Shown: piece after piece, positions 25,221 to 34,121 of the stretch
How the letters are laid out: each line of letters opens with the position of its first letter
How positions within the stretch are numbered: position 1 is the first letter of the stretch
Assembly: GCA_027307405.1 (NCBI GenBank)
Contig: DAHUXA010000021.1
Location: 1-34,861, forward strand
Reading direction: 5' to 3'
From: Hyphomicrobiales bacterium
GTDB taxonomy: Bacteria > Pseudomonadota > Alphaproteobacteria > Rhizobiales > Xanthobacteraceae
Length of the DNA: 34,861 bases
Position numbers and translations under genes: made by a program
Notes under the pieces: model-generated
Databases searched by the model: none
The model's input: only the letters and a program-made list of their open reading frames with translations
What the model was told of the DNA's origin: nothing

Positions 25221-26521
25221 GCGGCAAGCTACCCACCGGTTTGCGGATGTATCGGCTCTTGTCCGCAGCGGTGGGGCCATTCACTCCTATCCTGCTGGCG
25301 CGTCGTGTTAAGCGCGGCAAGGAACATCGTCAGCGTCTGCCGGAGCGGCGAGGCGAAAACCGCATCAAGCGGCCTGAGGGGCCTCTTGTCTGGCTGCACG
25401 GCGCCAGTGTCGGGGAACTGGCCAGTGTTCTCCCTTTGATAGATCGCATTCGCGCCCGCGGCATCAGCATGTTAGTGACCACCGGCACAGTCACATCGGG
25501 TGGGTTGGCCGAGCAGCGCCTTCCACGCGAGGTGATCCATCAATTCATTCCGCTCGATATTCCGCGTTTCGTCCGTCGCTTTCTGGACCATTGGCGGCCA
25601 GATCTCGCGTTGTTCGTGGAATCCGAGCTTTGGCCAAACATGATGATCGAATCATCGGCGCGCGGCATACCGATGGTTCTCGTCAATGCCCGCCTGTCGG
25701 AGAATTCATTCGATCGCTGGCGTCGCCTGCCGAACTCGATCGCCGCCTTGCTTCAACGTCTCGATCTTTGCCTGGCGGGGACTTCGTCAGATGCCGCGCG
25801 CCTGAGCGAGCTAGGTGCCGCGAATGTCGTTACCACGGGCAACCTCAAGCTTGATGCACCGCCACCGCCGGCGGATCCGGCAGCGCTTGCAATGCTGCAA
25901 GATGCGATCGCCGGCCGCCCTTTGATTGCAGCCGCTTCCACCCACGCCGGCGAAGAGGGTGTGGTCATAGAGGCGCACGCTCGTCTGGAGAACAATTTTC
26001 CGGGCCTGCTGACGATGATTGCACCGCGCCATCCGGAACGCGGCCCGGGCATCGCGGAGATCGCCGCTGCTGCTGGTTTAACGGCAGCGCTGCGCTCGCG
26101 CGGGGAACTGCCCAAACGCACAACCCAGATTTATGTCGCGGACACCGTTGGCGAACTGGGCCTGATTTATCGACTGGCATCCGCAGTGTTTATCGGCGGC
26201 TCATTGGTCAGACACGGCGGACAAAATCCGGTCGAGGCGGCCAAGCTGCGCACCGCAATCCTGCATGGTCCGCACGTCTGGAATTTCGCGGAGATCTATG
26301 CGGCGCTCGACAAGGCTCATGGCGCCGAACCGATTGACGGCGTCAACAGGCTAACCGCCCACCTTGCCGCCTGGCTCAGCGACCCCGATGCCTGTGCCCG
26401 TGTCGGGCAGGCAGGCCACGCTGTGATGGAGAAGTTGGGGGGCGCTCTCGATCGCACACTGGCGTCGCTCGACCCTTATTTGATGCAGCTCCAACTGCAC
26501 CAACGGACCCGACATGCGTGA
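25217..26521 (+). CDS. waaA: WaaA (KdtA), 3-deoxy-D-manno-octulosonic acid transferase
   Basis: WaaA adds Kdo from CMP-Kdo to lipid IVA at the inner face of the inner membrane (GT30 family). The protein has 434 residues from a TTG at 25217-25219 that overlaps the upstream TGA (TTGA). This start gives the typical N-terminus LPTGLRMYRLLSAAVGP with its membrane-associating helix; an ATG at 25247 would trim ten residues. Motifs: LVWLHGASVGELASV, LFVESELWPNMM, VLVNARLSE, and FIGGSLVRHGGQNPVEAA near the C-terminus. It overlaps lpxK by 8 bases. The open frame extends upstream to 25031, but that lies inside the DUF374 gene. Confidence 0.95.
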   Translation: MSGKLPTGLRMYRLLSAAVGPFTPILLARRVKRGKEHRQRLPERRGENRIKRPEGPLVWLHGASVGELASVLPLIDRIRARGISMLVTTGTVTSGGLAEQRLPREVIHQFIPLDIPRFVRRFLDHWRPDLALFVESELWPNMMIESSARGIPMVLVNARLSENSFDRWRRLPNSIAALLQRLDLCLAGTSSDAARLSELGAANVVTTGNLKLDAPPPPADPAALAMLQDAIAGRPLIAAASTHAGEEGVVIEAHARLENNFPGLLTMIAPRHPERGPGIAEIAAAAGLTAALRSRGELPKRTTQIYVADTVGELGLIYRLASAVFIGGSLVRHGGQNPVEAAKLRTAILHGPHVWNFAEIYAALDKAHGAEPIDGVNRLTAHLAAWLSDPDACARVGQAGHAVMEKLGGALDRTLASLDPYLMQLQLHQRTRHA

Positions 26522-27512
26522 GCCGGCCTTCTGGTGGCGCAGCGCCGGTCTCACTGCAGGCCTGCTTGCCCCATTGGGATTCGGCTACGGCGCGATCGTG
26601 GCAAAACGTATGGCGATCAAAGGTGCGCCCGCCGGAGTGCCCGTTTTATGCGTTGGCAATTTCACGCTCGGAGGAGCAGGCAAGACTCCGACGGTGATGA
26701 TGCTCGCACGAATGTTCGCCGATGCCGGCGAACGCCCCTTTTGTCTCACCCGCGGTTATGGTGGCGTCATCGCAGGCCCGACTCTTGTGGATGCGCATAA
26801 AGATGTTGCTGCTCAAGTTGGCGACGAAGCACTGCTGCTTGCGCATGTCGCACCGACCGTCGTCGCACGTGATCGCGTCGCCGGAGCAGCGTTTGCGCGC
26901 ACGCACGGTGCCAGCTTTATCATCCTGGACGATGGCTTACAGAATTCGTCGTTGATAAAGGATTTCACGTTGGCCGTGGTCGATGCGCGGCGCGGCGTCG
27001 GCAATAAGTGCGTATTCCCTGCCGGACCTTTGCGCGCGCCGTTGGCCGTGCAGTTCGCACAAACCGATGCGGTGTTGGTGGTGGGTGAAGGCACCGGCGC
27101 CGATGACGTGGTCGCGCAGGCGCGCACGCGTGGTCTTCCCGTGTTCCGTGGCCGTCTCACGCCCGATCCGGGGGGGCTTGCGGCTCTGAAAGGACGCAGC
27201 GTTTTGGCTTTCGCAGGCATCGGCGATCCGGAGAAATTTTTTGCAAGTGCCGTAGAGGCCGGATTTGCCGTGGCTGAACGGCGGGCATTTGCCGATCATC
27301 ACCGCTATACGGCGGAGGAAGCTGCGGAACTCATCATGCAGGCCGAACACAGCGGCCTCGCGCTCCTGACTACGGAGAAGGACCACTCCCGCATGGCAGG
27401 CGAGCAGTTGTTGGGTGCACTCGCCGCACGAGCGCATACGCTACGGGTAACAATGATGGTCGAAGAAGCTGGTGAATTGCGCCAGCTGTTGACTTCGAAG
27501 CTCAGGCGCTGA
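26514..27512 (+). CDS. lpxK: LpxK, tetraacyldisaccharide 4'-kinase
   Basis: LpxK phosphorylates the 4' position of the lipid A disaccharide to give lipid IVA. It has 332 residues with an N-terminal membrane-associating helix (SAGLTAGLLAPLGFGYGAIVA), the P-loop NFTLGGAGKTPT at about 49-60, TRGYGG, ILDDGLQNSS near 140-148, and the late LLTTEKDHSRM. The order waaA-lpxK is common in alphaproteobacteria. The start ATG is 8 bases inside waaA. LpxK makes the acceptor for WaaA, so the two genes act in sequence. Confidence 0.95.
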   Translation: MREPAFWWRSAGLTAGLLAPLGFGYGAIVAKRMAIKGAPAGVPVLCVGNFTLGGAGKTPTVMMLARMFADAGERPFCLTRGYGGVIAGPTLVDAHKDVAAQVGDEALLLAHVAPTVVARDRVAGAAFARTHGASFIILDDGLQNSSLIKDFTLAVVDARRGVGNKCVFPAGPLRAPLAVQFAQTDAVLVVGEGTGADDVVAQARTRGLPVFRGRLTPDPGGLAALKGRSVLAFAGIGDPEKFFASAVEAGFAVAERRAFADHHRYTAEEAAELIMQAEHSGLALLTTEKDHSRMAGEQLLGALAARAHTLRVTMMVEEAGELRQLLTSKLRR

Positions 27513-27516
27513 CGGC

Positions 27517-27747
27517 TTATTTTTTTGATGGGTGAGCGTCGCGATATCGCTGCAAAACTGCCTCTGGCGTCGCATAAGCCTCTTGCAAATCGACATTCCA
27601 GTACTTCAGTTCCTCAAGCGGGATCGGCACACCGCTCACCGCGCAGCGCACAAACGCACCCGGCCGCACGACGCGGAAATCGCCATCGAGGTATTTCACC
27701 TCCGCCTCGCCATTCATTGGCGGGGAGCGATCATAGCGGTTGAGCAA
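27517..27747 (-). CDS. DUF2093 family protein
   Basis: A 76-residue protein matching DUF2093: GEAEVKYLDGDFRVVRPGAFVRCAVSG then IPLEELKYWNVDLQEAYATPEAVLQRY. The function is unknown; it lacks a signal or membrane segment. It converges with lpxK with only 4 bases between stop codons. It lies 72 bases downstream of xseA on the same strand and may be co-transcribed with it. Confidence 0.9.
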   Translation of the reverse strand: MLNRYDRSPPMNGEAEVKYLDGDFRVVRPGAFVRCAVSGVPIPLEELKYWNVDLQEAYATPEAVLQRYRDAHPSKK

Positions 27748-27819
27748 TAGCGGCCTCCATTCCCGGATTCGATGACCAACATAATGGTTCGTTCGGGTCA
27801 GCGAAACCCTTGTGTAGGG

Positions 27820-29262
27820 TTATAAGCCGAACAGGCTGCCCTGCCCGCCAGAGCCCCCACCGCTGTCGCCGCCGCGCGATTTAGGCTTGCCAGGCGGCTG
27901 TGAGACGCGATTACCATCAGCGGTCGCGCCTACACGACCATCGGCAAACTCAATATCGAGCCGCATACCGCCGCCGACGGCAGTGGCCGAGCGTAGAGGG
28001 CGCCCCTCACCGTCCCGGACGAGAGCGAATCCCCGCGCGAGCACACCGCGGTAGGAGTAAGCCGTCAACAATTGGCCTGCGCTACGCAACCTTTGAATGC
28101 GGCGATCCCGGAAAGTTCGAAACGCGCGCTGCGCGCGGCTACCGAATCCCGCCGTCTGTTCCTTACAGCGCTCAATTCGATGCGACAGCAGCCGAGGCGA
28201 CAGGCGCGACGCGACGCGGGTCAACTGTGTGTGGTGAATTTGCGCGTTGGCGCGAAGTGCGCGCGGCAATCGGCCGGCGCAAGCATCGAGCCGCTGGCGC
28301 GGGACCGCTAGCAGGTCATCGAGGGCCGGCAGCGCGCGCGTGAGCAAATAGAGCTCTTTGCGATGCCGATCAATGTTGCGTTGCCAACAGGCGAACTTGC
28401 GAGAGCCAAGATCAGCGAGCGTACTCATCAGCTCCACGCGTACCGGCACTGCCATTTCCGCAGCGGCAGTCGGCGTAGGTGCGCGCCGATCGGCTGCAAA
28501 ATCAATCAACGTGACGTCAGTCTCGTGGCCAACTGCGGAGATGAGCGGGATCATGCTCTCAGCCGCCGCCCGCACCACGACTTCCTCGTTGAATGACCAA
28601 AGATCTTCGAGTGAGCCGCCGCCGCGTGCGACGATGATCAACCCGGGTCGCGGCACCGGACCGTGCTCAGGCAGCGCGTTAAAGCCATGGATAGCATTGG
28701 CGACCTCCGCCGCCGACGTCTCACCCTGCACCCGCACCGGCCACACCAGCACGCGGCGAGGAAAGCGGTCCTCCAGCCGATGCAGGATGTCGCGGATGAC
28801 TGCACCCGTCGGCGAGGTGATCACGCCGATCACATCGGGCAGGAATGGCAAGAGCTGTTTGCGCGCCTCGTCGAACAGACCTTCGGCGGCGAGCTTTTTC
28901 TTGCGCTCCTCCAGGAGCTTCATCAATGCGCCGATGCCGGCGGGCTCCAGATTGTCGATGATAATTTGATAATTCGAGCGACCGGGATATGTCGTCAGCC
29001 TGCCCGTGACGACCACTTCGAGTCCCTCCTCGGGCTTAACGCGCATTCGACCGTAGGTGCCCTTCCAGATCACCGCTTCGAGGCGGGCACTTTCGTCCTT
29101 AAGGGCGAAATAGACATGGCCTGACGAATGCGCGCCCTTGAAGCCGGAGATCTCGCCACGCACGCGGACGTAACCATAGGCGTCCTCGACCGTGCGTCTG
29201 AGCGCCGCTGAGAGCTCGGAGACGGTCCATTCCACAGCGTTGTTGAGGGCGGGATCTGCCAT
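27820..29262 (-). CDS. xseA: XseA, exodeoxyribonuclease VII large subunit
   Basis: XseA is the catalytic subunit of exonuclease VII, which digests single-stranded DNA from both ends with XseB. From the ATG at 29260-29262 it has 480 residues: an OB-fold ([29 protein letters not shown]), the catalytic core with [19 protein letters not shown], the [19 protein letters not shown] motif and [27 protein letters not shown], an Arg-rich coiled region, then a Gly-rich tail ([15 protein letters not shown]). The frame stays open to 29415 but there is no family homology before MADPALNN. No xseB is in the window. Divergent from purD. Confidence 0.96.
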   Translation of the reverse strand: MADPALNNAVEWTVSELSAALRRTVEDAYGYVRVRGEISGFKGAHSSGHVYFALKDESARLEAVIWKGTYGRMRVKPEEGLEVVVTGRLTTYPGRSNYQIIIDNLEPAGIGALMKLLEERKKKLAAEGLFDEARKQLLPFLPDVIGVITSPTGAVIRDILHRLEDRFPRRVLVWPVRVQGETSAAEVANAIHGFNALPEHGPVPRPGLIIVARGGGSLEDLWSFNEEVVVRAAAESMIPLISAVGHETDVTLIDFAADRRAPTPTAAAEMAVPVRVELMSTLADLGSRKFACWQRNIDRHRKELYLLTRALPALDDLLAVPRQRLDACAGRLPRALRANAQIHHTQLTRVASRLSPRLLSHRIERCKEQTAGFGSRAQRAFRTFRDRRIQRLRSAGQLLTAYSYRGVLARGFALVRDGEGRPLRSATAVGGGMRLDIEFADGRVGATADGNRVSQPPGKPKSRGGDSGGGSGGQGSLFGL

Positions 29263-29341
29263 AAGGTTCGAATCTCTTGCGAGGACAAGACACCATGCTA
29301 CACCAACCGGCGACCACTCCCTAAAGGCCGCCGCGCGCCCT

Positions 29342-30616
29342 ATGAACATCCTTATCCTCGGTTCCGGCGGACGCGAGCACGCGCTGGCCTGGAAGATGGC
29401 GGCCAGCCCGCTCACCGACAGGCTCTATTGCGCGCCGGGCAATGCCGGAATTGCGCAGGAAGCCGAATGCGCGGCGCTCGAACTGGACGACCACAAGGCC
29501 GTGATCGCCTTCGCCAAGGACAAAAAAATTGATCTTGTTGTTGTCGGGCCTGAGGTGCCGCTCTGCAAGGGCATTGTCGATGATCTGGAAGATGCCGGTA
29601 TCAAGGCGTTCGGTCCCACCAAATGGGCGGCGCGACTGGAGGGCTCCAAGGGTTTCACAAAGGACTTGTGCAAGGCCAACAAAATCCCGACAGCTGCCTA
29701 CGAGCGCTTCAAGGGTGTGTCCGCGGCGAAAGACTATGTGCGCAAGAAAGGCGCGCCCATCGTCGTGAAAGCTGACGGGCTTGCGGCCGGCAAGGGCGTA
29801 GTGGTTGCTGAAACGGTTCAAGAAGCCGAAGCCGCCATCGACATGATGTTCAGCGGCGGGCTCGGTACGCCAGCCTGGGAAATTGTGATTGAGGATTGTC
29901 TAATTGGCGAAGAGGCCTCGTTCTTCGCGCTCTGCGACGGCGAGACCGCAATCGCACTTGCATCAGCGCAGGATCACAAGCGCGTCGGAGATGGCGACAA
30001 GGGGCCGAATACTGGCGGAATGGGCGCCTATTCTCCGGCACCGATCATGACTGCGGACATGAACCAGCGCGTCATGAACGAGATCATTCATCCCACTGTG
30101 CGTGCGCTCAAGCGCTCCGGCGCGCCATACAAGGGTGTGCTGTTCGCCGGACTGATGATCACCAAGGAGGGTCCGCAGCTGATCGAATACAATGTTCGCT
30201 TCGGGGACCCGGAGTGTCAGGTATTGATGCTGCGCATGATGTCAGATCTGGTGCCCGCGCTGCTGGCGGCGCGCGACGGCCAACTCAAGAATTTTGATCT
30301 GCGGTGGTACCCGGACGCAGCGCTCACAGTCGTGATGGCGGCGAAAGGCTATCCCGGAACCTACAATAAGGGTTCCGTCATCGAAGGCCTCGACGCGGCA
30401 GCGCAGGTCGAAGGTGTGAAGATATTTCACGCCGGCACCAGAGCCGATGGCGCAAGGATTCTCGCCAATGGCGGGCGGGTCCTCAATGTCTGCGCACGGG
30501 GAAAGACTGTGCGCGAGGCACAAAACCGCGCTTACGCGGCAGTGGACCTAATTCGTTGGCCTGATGGCTTTTGCCGCCGCGATATCGGCTGGCGCGCGAT
30601 AGAGCGGGAGCGGTAG
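29342..30616 (+). CDS. purD: PurD, phosphoribosylamine--glycine ligase
   Basis: PurD joins glycine to phosphoribosylamine with ATP, the second step of purine synthesis. It has 424 residues from the ATG at 29342 ([19 protein letters not shown]). The N domain is followed by the ATP-grasp fold with [20 protein letters not shown], the [24 protein letters not shown] signature, and [13 protein letters not shown] for metal binding. Length and motifs are normal and the C-terminal domain is complete. An upstream open stretch from 29192 overlaps xseA and is not part of it. Confidence 0.97.
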   Translation: MNILILGSGGREHALAWKMAASPLTDRLYCAPGNAGIAQEAECAALELDDHKAVIAFAKDKKIDLVVVGPEVPLCKGIVDDLEDAGIKAFGPTKWAARLEGSKGFTKDLCKANKIPTAAYERFKGVSAAKDYVRKKGAPIVVKADGLAAGKGVVVAETVQEAEAAIDMMFSGGLGTPAWEIVIEDCLIGEEASFFALCDGETAIALASAQDHKRVGDGDKGPNTGGMGAYSPAPIMTADMNQRVMNEIIHPTVRALKRSGAPYKGVLFAGLMITKEGPQLIEYNVRFGDPECQVLMLRMMSDLVPALLAARDGQLKNFDLRWYPDAALTVVMAAKGYPGTYNKGSVIEGLDAAAQVEGVKIFHAGTRADGARILANGGRVLNVCARGKTVREAQNRAYAAVDLIRWPDGFCRRDIGWRAIERER

Positions 30617-30655
30617 TCTGACATTGTGAGCGTCTGTTGCTGCACCGAGTAGTCC

Positions 30656-31561
30656 ATGCCCGATCTCGTCGACCTTTTTCCCGGATTTTCCTCACACTGG
30701 ATCGACACCTCGGTCGGAAGAATTTTCGCACGTGCCGGCGGCAGTGGCCCGCCGCTGTTGCTGCTGCACGGCTACACACAGACCAACGTGATGTGGCATC
30801 GCACTGCGCCAATGCTTGCGAAACACTTCTCGCTCGTTATTCCGGATTTGCCTGGCTACGGCTGGTCTGACATCCCGCAAGCCAATCAAGAACACGCACC
30901 TTACGACAAGCGCTCAATGGCGAAGGTAATGGTCGAGGCCATGGAAAAGCTGGGTCATGTGCGGTTCAAACTTGCCGGACACGACCGCGGCGGCCGCGTC
31001 GCCTACCGCCTCGCGCTTGATCACGCGGGGCGGGTTGAGCGGATGGCGACGCTCGACATAGTCCCCACTTATGACATGTGGCATGGAATGGATCGCAACA
31101 TGGCCATGAAAGTATGGCACTGGCCATTTCTGGCCCAGCCTGAGCCGCTTCCGGAAATGTTGATCACGAAAGCGCCGGTCGAGTACCTGGAATGGAAAAT
31201 GGCAAGCTGGACCAAGGCCAAGACCTTGTCTGCCTTCGATGCGCGCGCTCTGGATCACTACCGAGCGGCGTTTTCCGATCCCTTGCGCATTCATGCCCAT
31301 TGCGAAGATTATCGCGCCGGCCGCTACGCCGATCTCGCCAATGACGAATCAGATCGCGCCCAGGGCAAAACCATCAACTGCCCACTGCTGGCCCTGTGGG
31401 GCGGCGTCGGTATCGCAAACGAGAGCGGAGCGCCGCTCGAGATCTGGAAGCAATGGGCGCCGGCGGCCATTGGCGGGCCAATTGACTCCGGCCATTTCCT
31501 TACAGAGGAAAATTCAGAAGCCACTGCGGTGGCATTACTGGATTTCTTTACTGCTGCTTGA
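30656..31561 (+). CDS. Fluoroacetate/haloacetate dehalogenase-type alpha/beta hydrolase
   Basis: A 301-residue alpha/beta hydrolase whose catalytic residues fall at the same numbers I know from the Rhodopseudomonas fluoroacetate dehalogenase RPA1163. Nucleophile D110 (GHDRGG), R111 and R114 for the substrate carboxylate, D134 as acid, H280 as base (DSGHFL), and the fluoride pocket H155, W156 and Y219; W185 and I253 are also present. The family hydrolyses haloacetates to glycolate and halide (EC 3.8.1.3). No signal peptide, so cytosolic. It opens a close three-gene unit with a cupin-like gene 15 bases on. Start ATG at 30656; substrate range unproven. Confidence 0.9.
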   Translation: MPDLVDLFPGFSSHWIDTSVGRIFARAGGSGPPLLLLHGYTQTNVMWHRTAPMLAKHFSLVIPDLPGYGWSDIPQANQEHAPYDKRSMAKVMVEAMEKLGHVRFKLAGHDRGGRVAYRLALDHAGRVERMATLDIVPTYDMWHGMDRNMAMKVWHWPFLAQPEPLPEMLITKAPVEYLEWKMASWTKAKTLSAFDARALDHYRAAFSDPLRIHAHCEDYRAGRYADLANDESDRAQGKTINCPLLALWGGVGIANESGAPLEIWKQWAPAAIGGPIDSGHFLTEENSEATAVALLDFFTAA

Positions 31562-31576
31562 GTTCGGGAGTTGTGC

Positions 31577-32239
31577 ATGCATCCGGTTTTGCGGCTTTAC
31601 GAGGACGTCCTCTCCAGTGACGAAAATGTAGCGTTCCAATTGCCGCCGCTGCCACGTTTCATCTTTGTCGTGCACGGCTCGGCTGCATTCGGTGACGAAA
31701 CGCTGGACGAGGGCGAGGCCTGGCAGGGTGAGTCCGCAATCACAATAAAGCCCGGTGCAGCGGGGGTGACGTGCTGGCGGTGGGAACTTGCACGGGGCGA
31801 TCATGGCAGCACCACCGCAAATGCGCCAGGCATGATTACACACGAAAAGCTGACCGCCTTTCTTGAAACGCTGCCGAAAGGCGAGCTGCTGATGCGCGGT
31901 GACAGCGTGGCCTTTCCGCCTGATAGCTGTGCCTATCTGCACTGTCACCAAGGGCCCGGCATCCGCTGCCTTATCGAAGGTGGCATCCGCATCGATACGC
32001 ACGGCCGTTCGACCTCATTTGGCCCGGGTGGCGCGTGGTATGAGTCCGGGCCTGACGCCGTGTTCGCGCAGGCGGCCTCCGACAAGCCCAGCCGCTTCAT
32101 TCGCGTAATGATCCTGCCACGCGAGCTCGCCGGCAAAAGCTCGATCCAATATGTCAATGAAGAGGACAAGGCGAAGCCGAAATCACAGCAATACAAGATC
32201 TACGCCGACGCACCTATTTCATTCGAGACGCGCAAGTGA
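31577..32239 (+). CDS. Cupin-like protein of unknown function
   Basis: A 220-residue soluble protein. The N-terminal half shows a strand-rich cupin-type pattern (LPRFIFVVHGSAAF then LDEGEAWQGESAITIKPG). The C-terminal half has a candidate metal site HCH at 122-124 (YLHCHQGPGIRCLIEGGIRI) and a PGGAWYESGPDAVF block where the second cupin motif normally carries His. I do not recognise a named family. The ATG at 31577 follows GGGAG by 6 bases; a TTG six bases earlier is less likely. Packed between the dehalogenase-type hydrolase and a phosphotransferase, it may protect or modify the same substrate, which is inference. Confidence 0.75.
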   Translation: MHPVLRLYEDVLSSDENVAFQLPPLPRFIFVVHGSAAFGDETLDEGEAWQGESAITIKPGAAGVTCWRWELARGDHGSTTANAPGMITHEKLTAFLETLPKGELLMRGDSVAFPPDSCAYLHCHQGPGIRCLIEGGIRIDTHGRSTSFGPGGAWYESGPDAVFAQAASDKPSRFIRVMILPRELAGKSSIQYVNEEDKAKPKSQQYKIYADAPISFETRK

Positions 32240-32252
32240 GTTGGTTGAGGCG

Positions 32253-33329
32253 ATGATATCCATCGATCGCCAGCAGATATTTTCTGGCACCAAGGATGCG
32301 GCGCCGGCGCTAAGCCTCGATGTAGCCCAGCTCGAACGCTACCTCACCGCGGAGATCGCAGGCTTTGCCGGCCCTCTCGTCATCAAGCAGTTCAAGGGCG
32401 GTCAGTCGAACCCGACCTATCTGCTGGAAACGCCCGCCCGGCGCTATGTGCTGCGTCGCAAGCCGCCCGGCAAGTTGCTGCCGTCGGCACACGCAGTTGA
32501 TCGCGAATATCGCGTGATCAGCGCGTTGCACAGGCAAGGCTTTCCTGTCGCCGAGGCCCTTGTCTATTGCGCAGATGAATCCGTTGTCGGCACGCCTTTT
32601 TATGTCATGGGCTTCGTGGATGGCCGTGTGTTCTGGGAGCCGCAGATGCCGCAATCCACGGCGACTGAACGCGCGGCAGTGTATGCGTCGATGAACGAGA
32701 CAATCGCGCGGCTGCATTCCTTTGATCCCGCCAAGATCGGATTGGCCGACTTCGGCAAGGGCGAAAATTACGTCGCGCGCCAGGTCGAGCGCTGGTCGAA
32801 GCAATACAGGGCATCCGAAACTGAAAAGATCGAAGCCATGGAGCGGTTGATCGAGTGGCTGCCGAAGCACATTCCGGCGGCAGCGGCGGTGCGGCTGGTG
32901 CACGGCGATTATCGACTCGACAACCTTATCGTCGCACAAAATCGGCCTGAGATTGTCGCAGTGCTCGACTGGGAATTGTCTACGCTCGGCGACCCTCTCG
33001 CCGATTTCAGTTATCACCTCATGGCGTGGCATATGCCGCATTCAGAGAGCGCGGCCGGCACCGCTTCCCTGGTCGGACATGATCTTCACGCCCTCGGCAT
33101 TCCATCGATGAGCGATTATGTTGACGCTTACGTTGCGCGCACCGGCCTCGACCCGCGCCCGGCGCTGCCAGTTTATCTCGCCTATAATTTCTTTCGCATC
33201 GCCGCCATTTTGCAGGGGATCATTGGCCGTGTTCGCGATGGAACCGCAACATCGGACTTTGCGCCCGCCAAAGCCGAAATGATCCGGCCATTGGCCGATA
33301 AAGCGTGGGACTTCGCGCGCCAGGCCTGA
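32253..33329 (+). CDS. Aminoglycoside-phosphotransferase-fold small-molecule kinase (ACAD10/11 N-domain type)
   Basis: A 358-residue APH-family kinase. Nucleotide-side motifs: a glycine-bearing loop (FKGGQSNPTYLLE), RYVLRRKP with the ATP lysine, HGDYRLDN at 217-224 (catalytic Asp and Mg Asn), and VLDWELSTLGDPLADF (DWE at 239-241). It best resembles bacterial relatives of the ACAD10/11 kinase domain, which phosphorylate hydroxyacyl-CoAs for beta-oxidation, rather than antibiotic-resistance enzymes. The chosen ATG at 32253 follows GAGG; the open frame upstream to 32151 overlaps the cupin gene. It ends the dehalogenase unit, 14 bases after the cupin stop. Confidence 0.9.
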   Translation: MISIDRQQIFSGTKDAAPALSLDVAQLERYLTAEIAGFAGPLVIKQFKGGQSNPTYLLETPARRYVLRRKPPGKLLPSAHAVDREYRVISALHRQGFPVAEALVYCADESVVGTPFYVMGFVDGRVFWEPQMPQSTATERAAVYASMNETIARLHSFDPAKIGLADFGKGENYVARQVERWSKQYRASETEKIEAMERLIEWLPKHIPAAAAVRLVHGDYRLDNLIVAQNRPEIVAVLDWELSTLGDPLADFSYHLMAWHMPHSESAAGTASLVGHDLHALGIPSMSDYVDAYVARTGLDPRPALPVYLAYNFFRIAAILQGIIGRVRDGTATSDFAPAKAEMIRPLADKAWDFARQA

Positions 33330-33445
33330 TGCGCCCCAAGACGGTCAACGAATCCTTTAACGACAGGGCCGGATTTCGTCCGTTGCCGACGGACAAAATT
33401 GAGACCTGCACTCATACGTTGCTGCCGCAATTGGAAGTAGCGTTT

Positions 33446-33613
33446 ATGGCCGTCAGCGATATTGGCATTCAGGTCATCATGCCGAAGACCGGAACATCAC
33501 CGAAGTCGACGCCGCAACAGCAGGCCAACGAGCGCGATGACGCGACTGCACAGGTCGCGAGGCAGTGCCCGCCACCGCCCGGTATGGGCAAACTGGTGGA
33601 CAAGACGGCGTAG
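33446..33613 (+). CDS. Small hypothetical protein, 55 residues
   Basis: The 55-residue frame starts at an ATG behind GGAAG and reads MAVSDIGIQVIMPKTGT, then a Gln/Asp-rich hydrophilic centre, ending CPPPPGMGKLVDKTA. Proline-rich short proteins with a G-G-K-x-VDKTA-like end are, as I recall, common in Bradyrhizobium relatives, and that end is the main evidence. No signal peptide or domain. The frame is open upstream to 33305 but the upstream part has no family look. It converges with tadA with 9 bases between stops. Confidence 0.6.
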   Translation: MAVSDIGIQVIMPKTGTSPKSTPQQQANERDDATAQVARQCPPPPGMGKLVDKTA

Positions 33614-33622
33614 TGCGCCGCG

Positions 33623-34064
33623 TCAGCGCCGCGCCTGGAAAAACTCTTTCAGCAGCGCCGCGCATTCGCTCTCGTTGATGCCACCGTAAACTTCGGGTCG
33701 ATGGTGGCAGGTGGACGCCGCAAAGAAGCGTACCCCATTTTCGACAGCGCCGCCTTTCGGATCCGCCGCCCCGAAATAAAGCCGCCGGATGCGCGCAAAA
33801 GACATCGCCGCGGCACACATGGCGCAAGGCTCCAGCGTCACATAAAGATCGCAGTCGGCGAGCCGTTCACTGCCAAGCGTCGTCGACGCCGCACGAATCG
33901 CAATGAGCTCCGCGTGCGCGGTCGGATCGTGGTCAGCAATGGTGCGATTGCCGGCTCGAGCCACCACGGCACCATTTTCGCACAATCGCACAGCCCACGG
34001 GTACTTCACCGCGCGCTCCGGCGGCCCGGGCTTCTTCAAGGGCGATCTGCATAAATGACGGCAC
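33623..34064 (-). CDS. tadA: TadA, tRNA adenosine(34) deaminase, with an apparent one-base frameshift
   Basis: TadA converts A34 of tRNA-Arg to inosine with a zinc site. The catalytic pieces are clear: HAELIAI (zinc His and proton-shuttle Glu) and EPCAMC (two zinc Cys). From GTG at 34062-34064, behind AAGGTGAG, the frame reads VPSFMQIALEEARAAG then GEVPVGCAIVR and fails. Removing one A from the AAAA run (plus-strand TTTT at 33975-33978) gives PVGCAIVRNGAVVARAGNRT, matching the family length exactly, about 146 residues overall. Because tadA is usually essential, a sequencing error is more likely than a dead gene. The C-terminus is normal. Confidence 0.88.
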
Positions 34065-34121
34065 GCTCGTGTCTCACCTTGTTCTCTGCTATCAGGCCGC
34101 ATCCTTATTGCGGCTTAGCGC

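Noticed and set aside
27513-27526. T-run between lpxK and the DUF2093 gene as a bidirectional terminator
   Set aside because: Only a 4-base stem precedes it and the run overlaps the DUF2093 stop codon region.
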